From contig JAXCGZ010021054.1 of NCBI GenBank assembly GCA_037179515.1, positions 55,001 to 67,500 of the forward strand: 12,500 nt of DNA, written 5' to 3'. The notes beneath the pieces were generated by a model. That model made no database searches and was not told the DNA's origin. It saw only the letters and a list, made by a program, of their open reading frames with translations. Below, piece by piece: positions 1 to 6,918 of this stretch (position 1 is the stretch's first letter; each line of letters starts with the position of its first letter). The DNA is from Halocaridina rubra (taxonomy: Eukaryota > Arthropoda > Malacostraca > Decapoda > Atyidae). Made by a program: the position numbers and the translations under genes.

Positions 1-12
1 ATAATAATAATA

Positions 13-54
<42 letters not shown>
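1..54. repeat. (AAT)n microsatellite, cut by the window edge
   Basis: Almost uninterrupted ATA/AAT trinucleotides run from the first base to about 54, with one slip near 11-14. The array probably continues to the left of the window. A second short imperfect ATT tract lies at 111-137. Confidence 0.95.
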
Positions 55-180
55 TGCAACAGATCTACAAGCGAACATATATGAAAATATACATAATTCT
101 TAATATCACTATTATTATTATAATTATTATTATTATAAGAATCAGAAGGTAATACATCTATGAGTATTGATATTGAAATT

Positions 181-296
<116 letters not shown>

Positions 297-300
297 CAGA

Positions 301-780
301 AACCAGGTCAAATAAAGGTCAACAAAATCATAGGGACACCTCAGAATTTAATGAAATTTAATTCATATATATGAGTAGAGGTGAAAACCTTGCACACAGA
401 ATACTAGGTCAAAACAACAATAGACAAGGTCACAGAGGTCAACTAAATAAAAAAAGATAGTGGTCAGATATTAACGATATTTATCAAAAATGTAGGGATG
501 CCTAAAATGACCATGGAAACCAATCATCAGGTCAAAAAAAAACAATAGACAAGGTCACAGATATTGATGATATTCGACAATAATGTAGGGACGCCTTAAA
601 AGACCTTGCACACCAAATATCAGGTCAAGAAAGCAAACAGACAAGGTCACGACAGTTAACAAAAGGAAGAGTGGGAAGATATTCATGAAATAGAACAAAA
701 ATATGGGGATGCCTACAAAGACACGGAATACCAAATATTAGGTCAAGAAAACGAACAGATAAGGTCACAGAGGTCAAGAT
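301..780 (+). repeat. Degenerate tandem repeat with twelve AGGTCA hexamers
   Basis: Diverged units of about 93-123 bp can be followed by recurring landmarks: TAGGGAYRCCT at 331, 493, 586 and 704, TTGCACACMRAATA before an AGGTCA, then CAGA(C/T)AAGGTCAC about 22 bp later. The hexamer AGGTCA occurs in the same orientation at 305, 316, 406, 427, 436, 529, 552, 622, 644, 740, 762 and 771. At 427-441 and 762-776 two hexamers form a direct repeat spaced by CAG. AGGTCA is the canonical nuclear-receptor half-site, but here it is most simply part of the repeat unit. The array ends where unique AT-rich sequence begins near 780. Unit boundaries are my estimate, because indels blur the period. Confidence 0.75.
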
Positions 781-843
781 AATTATATAGAATGACCAGT
801 TTCACATGACTTTAAGCAATGGAATACATGCCAGTGAAAACTT

Positions 844-922
844 TTGTTGTTATTATTATTATTATTATTATTTTAATTATTAATTATTATCGTTGTTGTT
901 ATTGTTATTATTATTATTATTA
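844..922. repeat. Imperfect (ATT/GTT)n microsatellite
   Basis: ATT triplets with GTT variants and a TTAATTATTAATT interruption in the middle. It lies about 40 bp left of the foldback element. Confidence 0.9.
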
Positions 923-962
923 GCTGTGAATGAAGAATATTCAGGAAATCGGAATAGAAGTG

Positions 963-1396
963 AGGAGCCATTTATGCATTTAATTTTAATCCAATTTTAA
1001 TTTTAACGTTTCGTGTCCATAACATCGGGACATTATCCAAATTTCTGTTTGGAGTAATCATCACAATTAACAAAACAATAACAATATAGAAAGTAATACA
1101 ATATATACATAAACTGGACAGTTGAACTTAAAAATAAATAAGTAAAAAGCTATGATATGAAATGACACTATACATATGAATGAGTCATGAAAATATAGGT
1201 AACGGGAAAAATGAGCTCTCTATAGGTTGAGCGCTTTTGGGTTTCTTATTTTTATATACACTGATTCAGCAATCCTAATTCAATTATATTGTTAATTTGT
1301 ATATAATATTGTAAAATTATTTACATTTACGAAGCTATTACAGGTAAGAACATATCCCCTATTACTTGAGTTGAAAGGTCTTACCATTTGCTTCTT
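963..1396 (+). repeat. Left inverted arm of the foldback element
   Basis: This arm begins AGGAGCCATTTATGCAT and ends TTACCATTTGCTTCTT. Shared landmarks with the right arm, read on the opposite strand, include CATAACATCGGGACATTATC, CAAATTTCTGTTTGGAGTAA, GAGCGCTTTTGGGTTTCTTA and GAAGCTATTACAGGTAAGAA. The arm contains a strong 5' splice-site-like string, CAG/GTAAGA near 1343. Confidence 0.85.
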
Positions 1397-1399
1397 TTA

Positions 1400-1584
1400 A
1401 GAATGTCTTAAAAAATTCAATTTCATTATTAGAAAAACATTTTCGGGACTGACAATTTATTTCTTAAGTCCTTGCCGTAATAACTATAACTACAGTATGT
1501 TGTATACGCTACTTCATCGCGCATATACATTATCTAAAAATTATTTACATTCTAATAATGAAATCGAATTTTTTAAGACATTCT
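1400..1584. repeat. Inner inverted repeat within the foldback loop
   Basis: Positions 1400-1433 (AGAATGTCTTAAAAAATTCA onwards) are mirrored at 1551-1584 (ending TTTTTTAAGACATTCT), a 34-bp stem with one mismatch and a spacer of about 117 bp. The left half starts only a few bases inside the inner end of the left arm, so the element has nested symmetry. Confidence 0.85.
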
Positions 1585-1905
1585 ATCATTAATAATGGAT
1601 AGTCAAGTCTATCCATACCCATTTTTACAGCCATTTAAAACGTTTCCTCAACTTAAAATACTTATCAAGGGAAACTGCCTTTGGACTGCACACACTGGAA
1701 AAGTACATGCAATTCTATTATTGCTCAAAATTATTAATAAATTATTCATAAAGAGATATTCAGCAAATTCTAATAAAGTTCTATCCACAACTTAACTTCA
1801 AAATTGCCTTATTTAACCACTATAGAATTAAAAGTATATTAAATAACGGTCGTAATTATAAACTGCTGTTTCCCTCAAGTGTTCTTCCATTGTTTATAGT
1901 TATAA

Positions 1906-2034
1906 ATGCCCCGATTTGTTTATCTGAGTACGTTGGCTCCACCTCTAAGGAGCTTACGTGTAAGGGTAGATGAGCACAGAGGAGTCAGTACACGAATCGA
2001 AGAAGCAAATGGTAAGACCATTCAACTCAAGTAA
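1906..2034 (+). other. Short exon-like open frame in the foldback loop (42 codons)
   Basis: An ATG at 1906 opens a 42-codon frame (start MPRFVYLSTLAPPLRSLRVR, end IEEANGKTIQLK, stop 2032-2034). It is richer in G+C and arginine codons than the surrounding AT-rich loop. At codon 36 it crosses AAATG/GTAAGA, a good 5' splice-site match at 2012 that lies exactly where the right arm begins. This could be the remnant of a transposase exon or of a captured host exon, or chance. I recognise no family. Confidence 0.2.
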
Positions 2035-2444
2035 TAGGGAATATGTTCTTACCTGTAATAGCTTCGTAAATGTAAATAATTTTATAATATTATATACAAA
2101 TTAACAATATGATTGAATTAGGATTGCTGAATCAATGTATATAAAAATAAGAAACCCAAAAGCGCTCAACCCAAAGAGCTCATTTTTCCCCGTTACAGTA
2201 CTTTTATTTTCAAGACTCATTCAATTGTATAGTGTCATTTCATCTCATAGCTTTTTACTTATTTATTTTTAAGTTCGACTGTCCAGTTTATGTATATATT
2301 GTAATACTTTCTATACTGTTATTGTATACTGTTATTGTTTTGTTAATTGTGATGATTACTCCAAACAGAAATTTGGATAATGTCCCGATGTTATGGAGCC
2401 AAAACGTTAAAATTAGATTAAAATGAAATGCATAAATGGCTCCT
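2000..2444 (-). repeat. Right inverted arm of the foldback element
   Basis: Reverse complement of the left arm. It is about 11 bp longer, mainly because of a tandem duplication near 2313-2337, where the block TACTGTTATTGTATACTG is partly repeated. A 64-residue open frame across this arm is explained by the arm sequence and looks fortuitous. Confidence 0.85.
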
Positions 2445-2745
2445 TTTTTTTTTTTTAAGAGTGTGATACCGTGACAGGCAGAAACTGCTCCACTACATTA
2501 TTATTGGTATAGGCTAATAATGCACCAAGACGAGTGACTGGCTTATTAGCTTCAGGTGAATGTGTGCCTTGACTTGGCCATTGCTCTTACAAGAATTGCG
2601 GCCATTGTATATAAAACAATTTCTGATCATTTACACTCACCAGTGTCACTTAACCCATTTCAGTGACTTGTAAATAATAAACTTGAAAAAAAGTCTGTGC
2701 AAATGTCATTTACAATAATTCACTTGCAAAATTAGCAGGAATTGT
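2445..2745. other. Unique intergenic DNA with a T tract and a small hairpin
   Basis: A 13-base T run follows the foldback element directly. At 2496-2522 CATTATTA and TAATAATG form a perfect 8-bp stem around an 11-base loop. A TATATAAA string at 2609-2616 has no convincing initiator at the right distance and no downstream frame. Otherwise I see no gene. Confidence 0.5.
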
Positions 2746-2746
2746 G

Positions 2747-2975
2747 TTATAACAGTGATAATCAATAATTATATATTGAATTATAGAAAGGATAACCAAT
2801 ATTTGCTTTTCTAATTATAGCTATAGTAGTAATAATCAATAATTTGTAATTAAATTATGACAATAATTATTAATACTTATTAATTAAATTATGGCAATAG
2901 TCATCACAAATTGTGAAAAAAAATATCAATAATAACAAACTGTGAAAATATTATAGCAATAATAATCGATATTAA
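2747..2975. repeat. AT-rich degenerate repeats of the AATTAAATTATGRCAATA type
   Basis: Related strings recur: AATAATCAATAATT at about 2757 and 2829, TAATTAAATTATGACAATAA and TTAATTAAATTATGGCAATA about 37-40 bp apart, then AAATTGTGAAAA and AAACTGTGAAAATATT. It looks like a short-unit degenerate repeat in strongly AT-rich DNA. Unit limits are not clear. Confidence 0.5.
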
Positions 2976-2982
2976 ATACAAA

Positions 2983-2990
2983 TATATATA

Positions 2991-3083
<93 letters not shown>
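2983..3083. repeat. (AT)n microsatellite
   Basis: About 100 bp of AT dinucleotides with one TATTATAT slip near 2997. The Tyr-Ile open frame across it is an artefact of the repeat. Confidence 0.97.
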
Positions 3084-3089
<6 letters not shown>

Positions 3090-3159
3090 TCATTTATCAA
3101 GAGAAATACGAAAAAATCCCAAGCACCGTTTCTCTTTCGGTAATTTTTCGGCATGAAAG

Positions 3160-3285
3160 CCTGACCAAGAGAGGGAGGGAGATATTACCCGTCTCCCAGC
3201 TTTCCAGTCCCTTTAAGTCGTTACATACGACCTGCAGAGTAGTAGTAGTAAAAATAATGATAATGATAATAATAATAACAATGCT
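3160..3285 (-). repeat. Dispersed GTCGTAAGAG-type motif, copy A, with AGT/AAT tract
   Basis: On the minus strand this reads CTGCAGGTCGTATGTAACGA, then CTTAAAGGGACTGG and a GGGAGACGGG-type segment. It aligns with copies near 3801-3880 and 5991-6022. A trinucleotide tract (AGT, then AAT/GAT) lies directly beside it at 3238-3285, on the same side as in the other copies. Outer borders are uncertain. Confidence 0.6.
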
Positions 3286-3319
3286 AAAACCAACAATTAA
3301 ACACTGAAATAAACTATCA

Positions 3320-3480
3320 TGATAATAATGACAATGATGACGTCACAAAAGTGGGTGTGGTCATCAAGGTTACTTGAAATGAGAGTTCCTTTCCCACGCA
3401 CACCGGAAGTGAACCCCCAGCCCCCTTATCCAAAGAGGGGGGAGATGAGAGGTGCGGTCTGGGCTACCTAAGGGGGTGGA
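3320..3480. other. GC-richer patch with CRE-like and ETS-like strings
   Basis: This patch stands out from the AT-rich surroundings. It holds a perfect TGACGTCA palindrome (3338-3345), GTGGGTGTGG (3351-3360), ACCGGAAGT (3402-3410) and polypurine/polypyrimidine blocks around 3410-3480. These match CRE, CACCC-box and ETS consensus sites, but no transcript start or coding frame follows, so a regulatory role is unproven. Confidence 0.3.
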
Positions 3481-3531
3481 GAGGATATGGGTGTGTATAT
3501 AATGCAGGCATATATTATATATATTATGCGC

Positions 3532-3533
<2 letters not shown>

Positions 3534-3616
<83 letters not shown>

Positions 3617-3637
3617 CAACTACTATTACTACTACAA
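3534..3637. repeat. (AT)n microsatellite followed by (ACT)n
   Basis: About 80 bp of AT (to 3613) pass directly into an imperfect ACT/ATT tract (3616-3637). It is a compound microsatellite. Confidence 0.95.
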
Positions 3638-3699
3638 CCAGGTCTAATAGTAGAAATGAATATTTTTTAATATAATGCCATATTTGACTGAAACTAACA

Positions 3700-3905
3700 G
3701 GGTAGCCGCAACCAAAATAAAAAAGGGAGGCACCCAGGCTTCATCATACCCCCGCGCATTCATACACTTGTGGGAGAGAAAAAACTACGCTAAGGGAGGA
3801 AGGAAATCCCTTTAAGTCGACTCTTACGACACGTAGAGAATGGTAGAAAGGTATATTTTCCTCTCTGCCCGACGGGATGAAAAAAGTAATAATAATAATA
3901 ATAAA
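3700..3905 (-). repeat. Dispersed GTCGTAAGAG-type motif, copy B, with AAT tract
   Basis: On the minus strand: an (ATT)n tract (complement of 3886-3905), TCATCCCGTCGGGCAGAG, AATATACCTTTCTACC, then ACGTGTCGTAAGAGTCGACT and TAAAGGGATTTCC. This is the best preserved of the three copies. The two open frames over it, one on each strand, look fortuitous. It is probably a fragment of a dispersed retroelement-like family, with the family unassigned. Confidence 0.65.
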
Positions 3906-3985
3906 GAGAGGAGATTAAGTCATACATTCTTGAAATTTTCTTGCCGAGAAAAGCAGGTTTCAACAGAAAATAATCCATTGGAGCG

Positions 3986-4026
3986 AATTAGTATTAATAT
4001 TAGTATAATTATTACTATTATTATAA
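3986..4026. repeat. Short ATT/AGT-rich tract
   Basis: Imperfect TTAGTATTAATATTAGTATA followed by ATT triplets; low-complexity sequence. The 110-codon frame from 3840 to 4172 runs through this and copy B and is not supported as a gene. Confidence 0.6.
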
Positions 4027-4249
4027 TGTTTTCTTCTCTCATGTTGAATATCAATAATTGTGTTAAATTCGTAAAAAAATCATTTAGCCAAATATTATCT
4101 TCTACCGGAGTTCAAATCAGCAGGAGTTATTACACATTCTATCATGAAATTTTAAACAAAAGAGGAAAATGATGACAATCATTCTATTATATTCAAAATA
4201 GTATCTGAGGTTAAAAAAAATGCAACGACTTAATGATAATAATTCTGTT

Positions 4250-4273
4250 AAGGTTAGGTTAGGTTAAGTTAGG
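4250..4273. repeat. Interspersed TTAGG-type telomere-like repeats
   Basis: AGGTTAGGTTAGGTTAAGTT followed by AGG gives three or four TTAGG units with one variant. TTAGG is the usual arthropod telomere repeat. Here it sits at the 3' end of the minus-strand SINE-like copy and may be its simple-repeat tail. Confidence 0.7.
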
Positions 4274-4382
4274 CACTCTTGTTTGCATTTTGTGTCCCTA
4301 GTAATGCCCCATTAGTATGGGGGTGGACACAGTCTAGAACTGGAGACTTAAGACTGGGTGCCCTTCCTACCGCCCCACGGGG

Positions 4383-4445
4383 GGCTTGATCGATAATCTG
4401 TCATTTCCAATTTCGAGTGCTATAAGCACTGCACTACGGTGGTCA
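4383..4445 (-). other. tRNA-like segment with A and B boxes
   Basis: On the minus strand, TAGTGCAGTGC (complement of 4426-4436) fits the Pol III A box except at its last base, and is followed by TTATAGCACTCGA as in a D-arm. GATCAAGCC (complement of 4383-4391) fits the B-box consensus GWTCRANNC. The A-to-B start distance is 45 bases, close to the 44 of a standard tRNA. The T-stem does not pair, so it is not a working tRNA. Confidence 0.55.
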
Positions 4446-4451
4446 CCTTGT

Positions 4452-4548
4452 ACATCAACAGCATCTGGTGTTCCCCGGCGGTCACGCAGCCAAGTACTAA
4501 TCAGACCCAACGTTGCTTGACTTTGCTGATGGGGCCCAACATCCTAGC
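4452..4548 (-). pseudogene. 5S rRNA-like segment (Pol III type 1 promoter remnant)
   Basis: The minus strand shows GTCAAGCAACGTTGG at the A-box position, TGATTAGTACTTGGC, a C-box-like TACTTGGCTGCGTGACCGCC and GGGGAACACCAGATGCTGTT. These follow the order and spacing of the 3' two-thirds of animal 5S rRNA (TTAAGCAGCGTCGGGC, GGTTAGTACTT, GGGGACCGC, GGGAACACC). The first third of 5S is poorly matched, so this is not a functional 5S gene but the 5S-derived part of the SINE. Confidence 0.75.
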
Positions 4549-4550
4549 CA

Positions 4551-4960
4551 AAGAGTTAGTGTGGCAATCCATTCCACAAACATGTCCATCTGGCCCTGAA
4601 GCCACTCCAGTAGCGATACGATACCACTTGAAGGATTTGTTAAATATAATTTTTCAGATATTAATGAAACTTTCTGTATATGTACGGATGGGTCTCATAT
4701 TTACAGTTCAAAGAGGGGGGGGGGTCTGATTGTAGCATGATAGTGCGTGGGAATTTTGGAGGGATACATATTTATGGATAAAAAATGAGTTTGTCTAGGT
4801 GAACATGTCATGGTGTGCACAATTTTTGGAATTCATGTCATTAGTGCTGGAAAAAAACACTCATATTTTGAGATTCAAAAAGTATGCTTTTTAAGCCCTT
4901 AAAACCTGGTCACAAAACCCTCATGAATGCAATGAATGAAGAATATGTCACATGTGCACA
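4551..4960. other. No gene seen; unique DNA with a G run
   Basis: The part next to the SINE (4551-4630) may still belong to the element. An eight-to-nine G run lies near 4716-4726. The rest is unique-looking AT-rich DNA without a supported frame, ending in a T-rich tract that leads into the possible exon relic. Confidence 0.5.
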
Positions 4961-4974
4961 GCAAGATTTAATTT

Positions 4975-5151
4975 TTTTTTTCCAGGGTACCTACCCCTGT
5001 TGGGATAAGTGGTAATGAAAACTCCAATGAGATTCAAGAAGACATTGAAACTGCTAAATAATTCACAAAGCTACAGCAGTTGATTGAGCCAATATTACAG
5101 AAAATTTAGCAGCTTAACACCAATGTATTGAATAGGAAAGTCCTTTTGTGA
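4975..5151 (+). pseudogene. Possible decayed exon: acceptor-like site and interrupted frame
   Basis: A T-rich tract and CCAG (4971-4985) form a good 3' splice-site match. From 4987 one frame reads VPTPVGISGNENSNEIQEDI then ETAK, stop at 5059, then FTKLQQLIEPILQKI, stop at 5107, then QLNTNVLNRKVLL, stop at 5149. The three blocks stay in one frame, and the later ones are hydrophilic and leucine-spaced, as in a coiled coil. That looks like a real protein segment broken by point mutations rather than random AT-rich translation. Alternatively the first stop ends a genuine last exon. I do not recognise the family. Confidence 0.3.
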
Positions 5152-5192
5152 TTGATTCGCTGTATGCATAAGACTTGATTATAGAAAAATAT

Positions 5193-5412
5193 GATGCACC
5201 CAGAATACTCCAAATATGTTATGGTGCAACCAGAATACACCAAATATGTTATATGGTGCACCCAGAATACTCCAAATATGTTATATGGTGCACCCAGAAT
5301 ACTCCAAATATGTCAATGGGGCACCCAGAATACTCCAAATATGTTATATGGTGCACCCAGAATACTCCAAATATGTTATATGGTGCACCCAGAATACTCC
5401 AAATATGTTACA
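5193..5412 (+). repeat. 32-bp minisatellite, seven copies
   Basis: The unit starts GTGCACCCAGAATACTCCAA and ends ATATGTTATATG. The GCACCC core begins at 5196, 5226, 5258, 5290, 5321, 5353 and 5385, giving spacings of 30, 32, 32, 31, 32 and 32. The inner copies are nearly identical and the first two carry substitutions, as expected for slippage or unequal exchange. Because 32 is not a multiple of three and the unit lacks stops in these frames, all three plus-strand frames stay open. The predicted proteins are artefacts of the repeat. Confidence 0.95.
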
Positions 5413-5679
5413 TTGCCGAGAAAAGAGTAACACTTTGGGTCGCTGCATTGCAAAATGTATAACTTTACACGAATTCAGATATCCTTTGTCTGTCTCATTA
5501 TGAACTATGCAAATATTTCTAAGACTCTGACAATCTGTTTCTAATATGAAGGGTAAATTCACCACTAAAAGAGTAAATATATTTACATAACATTATTTTG
5601 TAATTGTTTTTAGAGTTTTTAAATTTTAAGTAATTAACTTGGGTTAGCATTTGCTACTGGTATCATCATAGTTGTCTAT

Positions 5680-5713
5680 CATAATCATCATCATTATAAT
5701 TATTATTATAATT
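5680..5713. repeat. Imperfect (ATC/ATT)n tract
   Basis: ATCATCATC passes into ATTATAATTATTATTATAATT, shortly before the AG array. Confidence 0.8.
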
Positions 5714-5738
5714 GTCAAATCTTGCTTGTACATATAAG

Positions 5739-5753
5739 GGAGAGAGAGAGAGA

Positions 5754-5815
<62 letters not shown>
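5739..5815. repeat. (AG)n microsatellite
   Basis: About 77 bp of AG with one GGG interruption near 5756. It gives a Leu-Ser open frame on the minus strand, which is not a gene. Confidence 0.97.
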
Positions 5816-5819
<4 letters not shown>

Positions 5820-5929
5820 TTAATAATTCAAATGACACATCAGCCTCCTAGGAGAGAAAGGTGGTCACAACTGTATCAAAGGAATTGAAGAAGTAGGTTT
5901 TCAATACACCCTGCCAATGTTGCCTCCTC

Positions 5930-6085
5930 TTCCACTTATTTTGTGGGGGGGGGAATAAGAGGGAAGGACTGTCTCCTCCCGGATTCCCTATCCCGTTTAG
6001 TTGGCTCTTACGTCATGGTGTGTATATGAGTGTGGGCATTAATCATCCACACCAGGATAATTAAAATAATAATAATAATAACAAT
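5930..6085 (-). repeat. Dispersed GTCGTAAGAG-type motif, copy C, with AAT tract
   Basis: On the minus strand: an ATT tract (complement of 6066-6085), then ATGACGTAAGAGCCAACTAA, ACGGGATAGGGAATCC and GGGAGGAGACAGTCCTTCCC. It aligns with copies A and B through GTAAGAG-C-AACTAAA-GGGA. It ends near a C/G homopolymer at 5945-5953. As in the other copies, an ATT microsatellite lies on its upstream side. Confidence 0.55.
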
Positions 6086-6138
6086 AAAGCCATAGGTACT
6101 CTCTTTCAACGTGTGTAATATAACAGCAATAATACTTC

Positions 6139-6162
6139 CACTACTATTACTACTACTACTAC

Positions 6163-6192
<30 letters not shown>
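6139..6192. repeat. Compound (ACT)n-(AAT)n microsatellite
   Basis: ACT triplets pass into AAT triplets. The 105-codon minus-strand frame with Tyr and Ser runs comes from this array. Confidence 0.95.
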
Positions 6193-6193
<1 letters not shown>

Positions 6194-6546
6194 TTGATCA
6201 TATGAAGAACAAACCCACACAAGTTGTGTTACCCTCAGATGACAATGATGTGTATGAGTATGCATGTATGCATCTTTATCTGCAGTAAGGACGAATAACT
6301 CCTCTTGCTGAAATGAATACCACAAACTCTCACTCTCTTTCCTTGATATGTATGACTACGAAGCCCCAGTGGCGTTTCTATTGCTCATCTAATTAATGCA
6401 TGCATATGTATATGTACCTACTTATTACTCTAACCTGAAAATTGTAATTCTATATCTGCTTCAAATTGTCTGCAGTCGTACTGTTGAAAAGTGGAAATGA
6501 AACTTAAATGATAGCACTCAACAAGGGCTATTGAAAATATTGTTAC
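6193..6546. other. No gene seen; unique AT-rich DNA
   Basis: I find no coding frame, structured RNA or repeat that I can support, only ordinary AT-rich sequence with a few ATGCATG/TATGTA strings near 6394-6415. Confidence 0.5.
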
Positions 6547-6668
6547 AAATATTACTCTTAATTAATAATTGCAGAGTGCTCATCTGCTATTAATACATGT
6601 TACCCATAACAATATTACTCTTAATTAATAATCGTATAGTGCTCTTCTGCCATAAATCAATTATTACA
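6547..6668 (+). repeat. Two-copy tandem duplication, period 63 bp
   Basis: ATATTACTCTTAATTAATAA at 6549 recurs at 6612. It is followed in both copies by a variable few bases, then AGTGCTC-TCTGC and a TAAAT-type end. The two copies agree at roughly four of five positions by eye. Confidence 0.75.
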
Positions 6669-6819
6669 CTTTATTTTATAATTAATTACTTGCTATGATA
6701 TTCAAAATTGCAAATTCTATTAATATTTTATTTATACATAACCACATAGATTGTAATGTTTATCAACTGCAATATAACTGGGAGTGCCTATGTGCACATG
6801 GCCCCATGTACAGTTATCT

Positions 6820-6896
6820 AAAAAAAAAAAAACACACACACACAAGCATTAAAAACAGGATTTATGTATCCATTATCATTATTATTATTATTAAAT
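6820..6896. repeat. A run, (AC)n and short ATT tract
   Basis: Twelve to thirteen A followed by about six AC units (6820-6844), then an ATT tract (6873-6892). An A run beside AC repeats can be the relic of a retroelement tail, but nothing upstream supports one. Confidence 0.75.
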
Positions 6897-6918
6897 AAAT
6901 AATATACTGTATATGGTA

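Larger units (their letters stand above)
963..2444. mobile_element. Foldback-type element with inverted arms of about 440 bp
   Basis: The outer end AGGAGCCATTTATGCATTT at 963 is mirrored by ATGCATAAATGGCTCCT ending at 2444. From there the two sides match in inverted orientation, nearly base for base, to about 1396 on the left and 2000 on the right. By eye more than 90 percent of positions agree; the right arm carries a short extra duplication (GTATACAATAACA type) and small indels. The loop is about 600 bp and contains a second inverted repeat and a short exon-like frame, but no recognisable transposase. No target-site duplication is obvious: the left flank is AATAGAAGTG and the right flank is a T tract. 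It may be a non-autonomous DNA transposon of foldback or long-TIR type, or a locally duplicated and inverted segment. No superfamily is assigned, because the termini match none I know. Confidence 0.8.
4250..4550 (-). mobile_element. SINE-like retroelement with 5S- and tRNA-like parts
   Basis: Read on the minus strand, a 5S-rRNA-like segment (complement of 4452-4548) is followed by a tRNA-like segment with A and B boxes (complement of 4383-4436). Next comes the tail motif GGCGGTAGGAAGGGCACCCA (complement of 4355-4374), and finally a (CCTAA)n-like run (complement of 4250-4273). SINEs of the SINE3 class have 5S-derived heads, and chimeric 5S/tRNA heads are known in the vertebrate AmnSINE family. 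The GGAAGGGCAYCC-type tail is frequent in SINEs that share a tail with LINEs. The 5' limit may extend beyond 4550, and no target-site duplication was found. A 96-codon plus-strand frame across it is a shadow. Confidence 0.7.

Noticed and set aside
1595..1795. 66-codon frame in the foldback loop
   Set aside because: It shows no transposase motif and has the composition expected from AT-rich DNA.
2605..2620. TATATAAA as a promoter
   Set aside because: Such strings are expected by chance in AT-rich DNA, and there is no initiator at about 30 bases and no gene behind it. The same applies to the minus-strand TATA string near 8958-8967.
5193..5412. Regular repeats resembling a CRISPR array
   Set aside because: The 32-bp units are directly adjacent, without unique spacers, and the window is eukaryotic in character. 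It is a minisatellite.
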